Below, in pieces: positions 1-4,166 of a stretch of 5,530 nt of DNA. Position numbers and translations under genes: made by a program. Numbering within the stretch: position 1 is the first letter of the stretch; the number at the start of each line of letters is the position of its first letter. The notes under the pieces were generated by a model. That model was not told the DNA's origin and did not search any database. It saw only the letters and a list, made by a program, of their open reading frames with translations. Source of the DNA: JBBDIO01 sp040880365 (GTDB lineage: Bacteria; Chloroflexota; Anaerolineae; Caldilineales; Caldilineaceae). The DNA is taken from contig JBBDIO010000119.1 of the NCBI GenBank assembly GCA_040880365.1, positions 1 to 5,530 on the forward strand, in the 5' to 3' direction.

Positions 1-26
1 GCGCTGCCGGACTGCGCTACTCCCCG
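1..26 (-). tRNA. 5' part of a tRNA, probably tRNA-Pro (cut by window edge)
   Basis: Read on the minus strand from position 26, the bases follow the canonical start of a tRNA. There is a 7-nt acceptor strand CGGGGAG, then T8 and A9, a D-stem GCGC, a D-loop AGTCCGGCA containing the invariant A14 and GG pair, and a closing GCGC. The D-stem arms are perfectly complementary. The anticodon and 3' half lie beyond the left edge, so identity is not directly visible. A C at position 1 is typical of tRNA-Pro. Initiator tRNA also starts with C, but it normally has A11-U24 in the D-stem, whereas this has C11-G24. A promoter with correct spacing lies just upstream, which supports a functional gene. The tRNA call is fairly sure; the proline assignment is inference. 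Confidence 0.8.
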
Positions 27-36
27 ATGAATGTAC

Positions 37-66
37 ATTGTACTAGAGGGCGGCGCGTCCGGTCAA
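37..66 (-). promoter_or_regulatory. sigma-70-type promoter of the tRNA gene
   Basis: On the minus strand, TTGACC (66-61) and TACAAT (42-37) each match the consensus hexamers at five of six positions and are 18 bp apart. The predicted transcription start, near position 30, is only about four bases before the tRNA 5' end at 26. A 10-bp palindrome AATGTACATT (30-39) overlaps the -10 edge and the predicted start. Confidence 0.6.
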
Positions 67-157
67 ACGCGCGGACTTGTTCAATTGCGTTCGATTACTG
101 CCCCAGCAAATAAAGGCGTTGCCGTTTGAACGTTGTTATCTCTGCCGGAGGCGTTTT

Positions 158-431
158 CTACAATTTGCGATAGGCGTCCCCGCGCGGGCTTACCTCCACA
201 ATCACAATCAACAGAACGTCATCTTCAATTGAATAGATGATGCGCCAGTCCCCTACGCGGATGCGGTAAAAGGTTTCGAATCCGCTTAGTTTACGGCTCC
301 CCTGGGGTAGGGGATCATAGGCCAGGGCGTCGATCGCTTGCTCAATCCGCCTATACAGCGGCTTGGGCAGTCGCTTTAATACCCCGCTCTACCTGGCGCT
401 TCTGTTGGATGCGCCAGGGCGGCTTATTCAT
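158..431 (-). pseudogene. RelE/ParE-family toxin, disrupted by a one-base frameshift
   Basis: The minus-strand ATG at 431 overlaps the antitoxin stop codon by 8 nt, as is usual in type II TA operons. The frame from this ATG gives MNKPPWRIQQKRQVERG and then stops at 353-351. The frame that is open from 388 down to the stop at 158 carries a typical RelE/ParE body: LKRLPKPLYRRIEQAIDAL, then FYRIRVGDWRIIYSI, then VEVSPRGDAYRKL. ATG to stop is 274 nt, one more than a multiple of three. Removing one base from the G run (C run at 382-385 on the plus strand), or from the A run at 375-377, restores a 90-residue protein of normal family length. Intact members are mRNA-cleaving or gyrase-inhibiting toxins. 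I see no usable start codon in the downstream frame. It is either a decayed toxin or a homopolymer sequencing error; the TA-toxin identity itself is fairly clear. Confidence 0.75.
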
Positions 432-684
432 CCGCTAAGCCGTCCGCTCGCATTTCGGCCTTGAATTCTTCCCAGGGGCGAGCGGTGGAAGGGTCGCGCT
501 TCCATTCCTGGTAGGCGGCCTGGGCGCGCTCCCCTAATTCGGCATCTTCCAGTTGTTCCAGGTATTCTTCGAGCGCATCCCGAATGATTGCGCCTAACGT
601 CCGATTGTGTTCGGCGGCGGCAATCCTGATTCGCTTGCGTAGCTCTTTGGGCACATGCACAGTCATTTGTACTGTATCGCTCAT
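424..684 (-). CDS. ribbon-helix-helix antitoxin of a type II TA module
   Basis: This is an 86-residue protein beginning MSDTVQMTVHVPKELRKR. Residues 4-11 fit the DNA-binding beta strand of a ribbon-helix-helix (CopG/Arc-like) fold. They are followed by two helices (about 12-26 and 30-48, IIRDALEEYLEQLED). The acidic, Trp-containing tail (about 50-86) is the likely toxin-wrapping segment. I chose the ATG at 684 because a strong Shine-Dalgarno sits 6-7 nt upstream. The longer open frame back to 795 would run through the promoter and its N-terminus does not look like protein. The gene overlaps the downstream toxin start by 8 nt. Such antitoxins neutralise the toxin and repress their own operon, and a perfect inverted repeat over the -10 box fits that. 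The role rests on fold, size and neighbour; the exact TA subfamily is not determined. Confidence 0.87.
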   Translation of the reverse strand: MSDTVQMTVHVPKELRKRIRIAAAEHNRTLGAIIRDALEEYLEQLEDAELGERAQAAYQEWKRDPSTARPWEEFKAEMRADGLADE

Positions 685-690
685 TTCATA

Positions 691-700
691 CCCTCCCCCC
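691..700 (-). promoter_or_regulatory. strong ribosome binding site fixing the antitoxin start
   Basis: On the minus strand this reads GGGGGGAGGG, which includes a full GGAGG core. It ends 6 nt before the ATG at 684. It decides the antitoxin start against the upstream in-frame ATG at 795. A second, out-of-frame ATG lies between the SD and the chosen start. Confidence 0.75.
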
Positions 701-713
701 ATTTTTGTAAATG

Positions 714-734
714 TGTATATTTGTGCAATATACA
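714..734 (-). promoter_or_regulatory. perfect inverted-repeat operator of the TA operon
   Basis: Two 8-bp arms, TGTATATT (714-721) and AATATACA (727-734), are exact reverse complements around a 5-bp centre. The right arm covers the entire -10 box (727-732) of the TA promoter. A protein bound here would block RNA polymerase. The symmetry is seen directly; binding by the ribbon-helix-helix antitoxin is inferred from the usual autoregulation of such modules. Confidence 0.7.
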
Positions 735-755
735 GGCAGTCGATACGCTTGTCAA
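727..755 (-). promoter_or_regulatory. near-consensus sigma-70-type promoter of the TA operon
   Basis: On the minus strand, TTGACA (755-750) is a perfect -35 box. Exactly 17 bp separate it from TATATT (732-727), which matches the -10 consensus at five of six positions. The predicted start near 720 leaves a leader of about 35 nt containing the GGAGG ribosome site. Confidence 0.85.
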
Positions 756-926
756 TAGCCTGTCGAGTATTCCAATCTGCCCGGCTTGTTGTCATTTGAG
801 CAGCGCGCGCGCCTGACAGATGAATGTAGTTTGTAGTTGGAGCACGGACAATTCAAGCTTTTTGAATAGTCATACCCTTGCCCCGCATGTAATAATTTCA
901 TGCGAATGTTGTAATCTCCAGACTAG
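756..926. other. noncoding gap between the TA promoter and the terminator
   Basis: I see no gene here. Two small inverted repeats are present: ATTCAA/TTGAAT (851-856 and 862-867), and GCATG/CATGC (885-889 and 899-903) around an AT-rich 9-nt centre. Neither is linked to a recognisable promoter or reading frame. Confidence 0.5.
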
Positions 927-972
927 AAAATAAAAACACCGGCGCATAGCTCCAGGGCTATTGCCGGTGTTT
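927..972 (-). terminator. strong intrinsic terminator of the Trm112-like gene
   Basis: The arms AAACACCGGC (934-943) and GCCGGTGTTT (963-972) pair perfectly over 10 bp. An inner stem ATAGC/GCTAT (946-950 and 957-961) closes a 6-nt loop. On the minus strand the hairpin is followed by TTTTTATTTT (936-927), a good U-tract. It lies about 57 nt past the stop codon of the gene at 1030-1425 and would insulate the TA module from read-through. Confidence 0.88.
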
Positions 973-1029
973 GTTAATAGGTGTTGTAGAGAGTCTATCG
1001 GGTTAACTATTCGGGTTGAACTGTCCGGT

Positions 1030-1425
1030 CTACGCGCTTTCTTCGGCGGTGGCGGGTTCTTGTGCGCCGTTGCTCTTGGCAACGCTTTCGTCGCGGAATT
1101 TCTTGCCCTCTTCGATGAGCATGACGGGGATGCCGTTACGAATGGGATATTTGTAGCCATTGCGCGGGTTGAGCAGGAATTTGCCGTCATCCACCAGCTC
1201 CAGTGGGCCTTTGTCTTCCGGGCAGACCAGAATCCGCAGCAGTTCGTCGCTGATGGCTCCGCCCAGGGGCGCTTCATCCAGCGATTGCACCGGCTCGTTG
1301 GGCAAGACCCCCGCGCCACTGCCGCTGGGCGCCGGCGCCATGATCTTTTTCAATACGGTCACGACCAAATAAATGAATCCGGCAAAAATTGCCAGCCGGA
1401 AAAGAAAGCCTATAAACTTCTTCAT
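1030..1425 (-). CDS. membrane-anchored Trm112-like (UPF0434/YcaR-type) small protein
   Basis: The protein has 131 residues. Residues 4-25 form one hydrophobic helix (FIGFLFRLAIFAGFIYLVVTVL) after two lysines, followed by a flexible Pro/Gly/Ser linker (about 30-58). Residues 59-110 match the compact Trm112/UPF0434 domain: SDELLRILVCPEDKGPLEL, then LLNPRNGYKYPIRNGIPVML. The C-terminal tail (111-131) is polar. Family members are usually about 60 residues, soluble, and act as partners of methyltransferases or have no assigned role. The fused membrane anchor is unusual. The first metal-site Cys is present (Cys68), but the position of the second Cys of a CxxC pair is Asp71, so zinc binding is doubtful. 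The start has GGAG 8 nt upstream. The gene is probably transcribed alone, given the terminator behind it and 410 bp of noncoding DNA in front. Domain assignment is confident; function is unknown. Confidence 0.82.
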   Translation of the reverse strand: MKKFIGFLFRLAIFAGFIYLVVTVLKKIMAPAPSGSGAGVLPNEPVQSLDEAPLGGAISDELLRILVCPEDKGPLELVDDGKFLLNPRNGYKYPIRNGIPVMLIEEGKKFRDESVAKSNGAQEPATAEESA

Positions 1426-1440
1426 GCTGTTTTCTCCACT

Positions 1441-1504
1441 TTCGCCAATTCTTGCAGATTCGCCACTACCTGCAAATTCGCCAAGACCTGCAAACGTTTG
1501 CAGG
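1441..1504. repeat. 18-bp tandem repeat, three copies, closed by a perfect palindrome
   Basis: Three consecutive 18-bp units start with TTCGCC at 1441, 1459 and 1477 and end in a TTGCAGA or CTGCAAA motif. The second and third units differ at only two positions; the first is more diverged. The last unit runs into an inverted copy, so 1487-1504 (CCTGCAAACGTTTGCAGG) is a perfect 18-bp palindrome. The array ends 15 bp from the ATG of the Trm112-like gene and 3 bp from its ribosome site. A degenerate partial fourth copy (AGTGGAGAA on the minus strand) seems to include that site. It could be an operator array or a pairing element in the mRNA leader. Confidence 0.8.
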
Positions 1505-1749
1505 CAGTTCTGATTGAGAAATCAAGTGTTTGGCAAAGACTCGGTTTCCCAGACACATGCGTATAGATTCGCGTCACGCGGGTTGATGCCAGTGGGTGTG
1601 CCCGCACGGGCAGCATCCCAATACAGCCCCTGTGTCGCGTGTCTGCTATGGTAACATAGCCCGCAGGAAAAAAACAATCTTTTTGCCCGCTGGAAGTGGC
1701 GGGTATTGAACCGTTTTGGGTGGCGAATGGGTGAAAGGCGGGAACACCG

Positions 1750-1784
1750 CGAGTGGCGCGGCGCAGCGTGCGCAGAGCCACTCG
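1750..1784 (-). terminator. GC-rich stem-loop after the sulfotransferase gene
   Basis: The outer arms CGAGTGGC (1750-1757) and GCCACTCG (1777-1784) pair perfectly. After a symmetric 3x3 internal loop, an inner stem GCGCA/TGCGC (1761-1765 and 1769-1773) closes a 3-nt loop. It lies about 50 nt past the stop codon at 1836. No U-tract follows, so an intrinsic terminator is uncertain; an mRNA 3'-end stabilising structure fits equally well. Confidence 0.4.
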
Positions 1785-1835
1785 GCGCAGGGGAGTACAC
1801 AGCAGGTTCAACGGCGCGGGTTGAGGGGGGCCGGG

Positions 1836-2456
1836 TCAGGCCTGCGCCCGATTGCGATAGAGTTCCGGGTTGACCACAGCCGCCATAGCCGCACGATCCA
1901 GAGGGCGATCCAGAAACTGGACGATGGTCGCGATGTGGGGTTCGGGATCCAGCAATAGTTCGTTGTAGTTGATGTCCAGCACGGCGAAATTGGGCTGTTG
2001 TTCGAGCCATGAAGTCGTTTTGGCAACGTGCTTGCCAAAAATTTCCTGCATTTCGGTGTCACCGACTTTGGGGTTGGCCTGCCCGCGGCGTTGGATCATC
2101 TTCTGTTGCGAAGCCAGCACTTCATCAATGCGCCGGTGCATGAAGATGACCCGATAGGCATGGCCCTGGGGCAAATGTTCCAGCAGGGCCGAAATTACTT
2201 TGACCACTTTGCCGTGGGCATCCTTCACCCAGGCGGTGTCGCCCTTGTCCAGCCCTTTGACGCGCTCAAATTCATAATAGCCTTCGGGATTGTCGGCGTC
2301 GGCGGTGCGCTGAAAATCGCTGAGCACAGCCAGCCCGCCCGCTTCCAGCATTTTCATCATCATGGATGTGCCCGACCGCGGCAGACCCGATACGACAATC
2401 ACAGGGGTGTGGGGATCGCTGCCCCGCCCCAGCAGTTTATTCAGTAAATTTCGCAT
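1836..2456 (-). CDS. sulfotransferase-family (P-loop) protein
   Basis: The protein has 206 residues. Residues 19-31 (VIVVSGLPRSGTS) form the nucleotide-binding loop seen in PAPS-dependent sulfotransferases, preceded by a beta strand and followed by the helix MMMKMLEAGG. Residues 101-117 (YRVIFMHRRIDEVLASQ) fit the strand and helix that bind the 3'-phosphate in the fold. Residues 161-171 (DINYNELLLDP) fit the conserved late strand. Such proteins are cytoplasmic and would transfer sulfate from PAPS, but for this bacterial subgroup (motifs NPEGYYEFERVK at 56-67 and VKVISALLEHLP at 85-96) I know of no established substrate. I prefer the ATG at 2456, 9 nt after AAAGG, to an in-frame TTG six bases upstream that would sit too close to it. 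No neighbouring sulfate-activation gene is visible. Fold assignment is confident; activity is not shown. Confidence 0.87.
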   Translation of the reverse strand: MRNLLNKLLGRGSDPHTPVIVVSGLPRSGTSMMMKMLEAGGLAVLSDFQRTADADNPEGYYEFERVKGLDKGDTAWVKDAHGKVVKVISALLEHLPQGHAYRVIFMHRRIDEVLASQQKMIQRRGQANPKVGDTEMQEIFGKHVAKTTSWLEQQPNFAVLDINYNELLLDPEPHIATIVQFLDRPLDRAAMAAVVNPELYRNRAQA

Positions 2457-2530
2457 ACCCAATCGCCTTTGTGCTTTGTGCTTGTTGCGGTTGGCGGTGA
2501 CATACCCCTGACTTACCTGCGACGTGTTTG

Positions 2531-2611
2531 CATTCGTGTCCAGGGGGACACGTTGTGCATCCGTGTCCAGGGGGACACGTTGTGCATCCGTGTCCAGGGG
2601 GACACGATGTG
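2531..2611. repeat. 27-bp tandem repeat, three copies, each with a perfect hairpin
   Basis: Three head-to-tail 27-bp units (2531-2557, 2558-2584, 2585-2611) each hold CGTGTCCAGGGGGACACG, a 7-bp perfect inverted repeat around a 4-nt centre. Copies differ at only two positions, both outside the stem (CATT/CATC near the start, GTTG/GATG near the end). The array fills most of the 159-bp gap between the stop codon of the metal regulator (2616) and the start of the sulfotransferase gene (2456). No T-run follows any hairpin, so it is not a standard terminator. The unit length is a multiple of three, which makes open plus-strand frames with 9-residue repeats; these look incidental. Confidence 0.9.
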
Positions 2612-2615
2612 CCGC

Positions 2616-3398
2616 CTACTTCTCGCCCGTGGGGTCGTTCACCAGCAACAGCTTTGCCATATCATAGGCCAATGCGTGATGCACACCGTTCACATCTATC
2701 AGCAATGGCCCTTCGAAGGGCGCCCGTTCTAACAGGGTGACTACCGCATTGGGAAATAACCCCAGTGCGCCCAAATAACGAAGACGATCTTCCTCTTGCA
2801 TAAGTACGCGCGCTAGACGATAGGGGCGGTTTAGCTCCGCCTCGCTGAGCAACAAGCCCTGGATGGTGTCAATTTTGCCTTTTTTAGACGGGATGGGATC
2901 GCCGTGGGGATCGACTTCGGGATGCCCCAAAGCCAGCGCGATGGCGTCTTCCAGGGCTTCGCTGATCACATGCTCCAGCTTTTCGGCTTCGGCGTGGACC
3001 TGGTCCCAGGGCAGTTTGAGTTCCTGGTGCAGATAGAGTTCCAGTAGGCGGTGGTGGCGCAAAACTTCCAGCGCGACCCGTTCTCCGCCCGTGGTCAGGC
3101 GTATGCTCTGATAGGGTTCATAGTGGAGCAGCTTGAGATCGGCCAGCTTTTTGACCATGTTGGTGGCAGATGCGGGCGAAACCCCCAGATGATTCGCCAG
3201 GGCCGAGTTGGTTACATCTATGCCCTGCGACTGTAGCACGTAGACCGCTTTGAGATAATCCTCGTGGGCCGAAGACAGGGGCTTGCGCTCGCTCCTGCCA
3301 TCCGTGGCGCGCGGCGCGGGAGATGGGGTGGTTGGCTTTGTGGTGTGAGCCGCGCGGTTTGGTGCTGGGATGTTCTCCCCGATGCCAGTTTTAGTCAT
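2616..3398 (-). CDS. DtxR/MntR-family metal-dependent transcriptional repressor with FeoA domain
   Basis: This 260-residue regulator has a non-conserved N-terminal extension (1-40) rich in Pro, Thr, Ala and basic residues. It is followed by a winged helix-turn-helix (about 43-105, recognition region ALANHLGVSPASATNMVKKL) and a metal-binding dimerisation domain (about 110-170). A C-terminal SH3-like FeoA domain occupies about 183-254. Candidate metal ligands by alignment with DtxR and MntR are Asp47, His116, Glu120, His135, Glu139, Glu142 and His143. Glu139 replaces the Cys102 of DtxR, as in MntR, which favours manganese over iron; Lys50 sits where B. subtilis MntR has Glu11. Members repress metal-uptake genes when the metal is plentiful. 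No transporter gene lies in the window, so the target is unknown. No other in-frame ATG precedes the conserved part. Family is confident; metal choice is inference. Confidence 0.9.
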   Translation of the reverse strand: MTKTGIGENIPAPNRAAHTTKPTTPSPAPRATDGRSERKPLSSAHEDYLKAVYVLQSQGIDVTNSALANHLGVSPASATNMVKKLADLKLLHYEPYQSIRLTTGGERVALEVLRHHRLLELYLHQELKLPWDQVHAEAEKLEHVISEALEDAIALALGHPEVDPHGDPIPSKKGKIDTIQGLLLSEAELNRPYRLARVLMQEEDRLRYLGALGLFPNAVVTLLERAPFEGPLLIDVNGVHHALAYDMAKLLLVNDPTGEK

Positions 3399-3404
3399 GT
3401 ATAA

Positions 3405-3433
3405 ATCCTAACAGCCAAGGCCAGAGGTGTCAA
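3405..3433 (-). promoter_or_regulatory. promoter of the metal regulator, very close to its start codon
   Basis: On the minus strand, TTGACA (3433-3428) is a perfect -35 box, 17 bp before TAGGAT (3410-3405), which matches four of six -10 bases. Only 6 bp (TTATAC) separate the -10 box from the ATG at 3398, so transcription should start at or next to the A of the ATG. The AGGA inside the -10 box could instead be a ribosome site 7 nt from the ATG if the true promoter lies further upstream. Confidence 0.55.
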
Positions 3434-3449
3434 GCGTTTTACGGTTTTT

Positions 3450-4157
3450 CTACATCCCTTCCATTAAGTCGTGACAAACTTTTTCGCACAGGGTCAGCAG
3501 ACGCGGTCGCCAGCGTTGATAGAGGTGCAGGGGGTCGATCCACTGCGCGGCATAGGGGGCCTGTGCCAGCATATCCAGATCTTCCACATTGTCATCGACC
3601 ACGCGCAGTTGCGCATCGCGGCCGGGGATATGCCCAAAATGGGAATGCAGCGCCAGCAGCGGCGGGATGCGGTAGACAGTTTCGCCCTGCCAGCGCATAA
3701 TTTCGGAAAAAAAGAGGCGCAGGGGGTGATAGCGGCGATGCACCGCGGGCGCGAGCAGGATGAGCTGGTGCCAGAAATCGTGATTGGCAAAGCTGCGTTC
3801 GCTGCGGCTCAGGGGCAATTCGTAGAGATGTGCCAGCGTGACCGCACTGCTATCCAACAGCCCGCGGCACGCACCCAGAAAGCCCAGCATGAACGAACGG
3901 GTGACGATGGCCGCGCGCTCGTCTTCGGCGCGATCCAGGCTTTTGCGCGTGCGCGTATCTTCCATGAGGAAGGTATACATTTCGATATCTGCCATGCGCC
4001 CACAGACAGATTCGGCCAGGAGCACCAGGGGGTGGACACAGATTTCGCCGCGTTCGGCCAGGCGGGCGTCGAAATGATCGTCCAGGGTCAAAAAGCAGGC
4101 GGGCACCGGCTCGGACGAGAGTTTGTAGGCCGTGCGGTCGTAAAAAAGGGTTTTCAT
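3450..4157 (-). CDS. conserved-looking protein of unknown function, second gene of the SpoIIM operon
   Basis: I do not recognise this 235-residue protein. It has no signal peptide or clear membrane segment. It looks mainly alpha-helical, with a charged stretch (65-83, EDTRTRKSLDRAEDERAA) leading into a helix with small residues (88-112, SFMLGFLGACRGLLDSSA). An aromatic, His-rich middle follows (125-145, NHDFWHQ then VHRRYH). The C-terminal part has an acidic patch (VVDDNVEDLDML, 186-197) and the segment LYQRWRPRLLTLCEKVCHDL. The helical centre faintly recalls HEPN-type bundles, but I cannot see a diagnostic motif. The ATG is 9 nt after the SpoIIM stop codon and has no good ribosome site, which suggests translational coupling. 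Codon usage looks like that of its neighbours, and the frame is clean over 708 nt. It is probably a real gene; the function is open. Confidence 0.75.
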   Translation of the reverse strand: MKTLFYDRTAYKLSSEPVPACFLTLDDHFDARLAERGEICVHPLVLLAESVCGRMADIEMYTFLMEDTRTRKSLDRAEDERAAIVTRSFMLGFLGACRGLLDSSAVTLAHLYELPLSRSERSFANHDFWHQLILLAPAVHRRYHPLRLFFSEIMRWQGETVYRIPPLLALHSHFGHIPGRDAQLRVVDDNVEDLDMLAQAPYAAQWIDPLHLYQRWRPRLLTLCEKVCHDLMEGM

Positions 4158-4166
4158 GGTAGCAAT

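Larger units (their letters stand above)
1426..1835. other. 410-bp noncoding region rich in inverted repeats
   Basis: Open frames here have no protein-like character. Besides the tandem repeat (1441-1504) and the hairpin (1750-1784), I see TGCCCG-CA-CGGGCA (1599-1612). It has possible outer arms GATGC (1585-1589) and GCATC (1613-1617). I also see GCTATG-GTAA-CATAGC (1645-1660), and CCCGC/GCGGG (1686-1690 and 1699-1703) followed on the minus strand by a run of seven T (1674-1668). The last could be a weak terminator for the sulfotransferase gene. The promoter of the Trm112-like gene should lie here, but I find no convincing -35/-10 pair. A structured leader RNA is possible but matches no class I recognise. 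Confidence 0.5.

Noticed and set aside
1..157. Integration site (att) at the tRNA next to the TA module
   Set aside because: Integration usually uses the tRNA 3' end, but here the TA module faces the 5' end. No repeat of tRNA sequence is seen elsewhere in the window.
685..795. Longer antitoxin start at 795
   Set aside because: It would place the strong promoter, operator and ribosome site inside the gene, and the added residues do not resemble the family.
1681..1740. Possible tRNA T-arm (GGTTCAATACC on the minus strand)
   Set aside because: The flanking bases do not form a 5-bp T-stem and no D-arm, anticodon arm or acceptor stem can be drawn.
1422..1811. Minus-strand open frame overlapping the Trm112-like ATG by 4 bp, ending in repeats LQVLAN/LQVVAN/LQELAK
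   Set aside because: The 4-bp overlap looks operon-like, but most of the frame is Cys/Arg/Pro-rich noise with no ribosome site or family resemblance. The 6-residue repeats merely mirror the 18-bp DNA repeat.
2531..2611. CRISPR array
   Set aside because: There are no unique spacers: the whole 27-bp unit repeats, and there are only three copies with no cas gene nearby.
2469..2740. Plus-strand frames encoding 9-residue repeats such as CIRVQGDTL
   Set aside because: They arise because the 27-bp DNA repeat is a multiple of three. Two frames are open at once, no ribosome site is seen, the rest of each frame is not protein-like, and both run antisense into the metal regulator gene.
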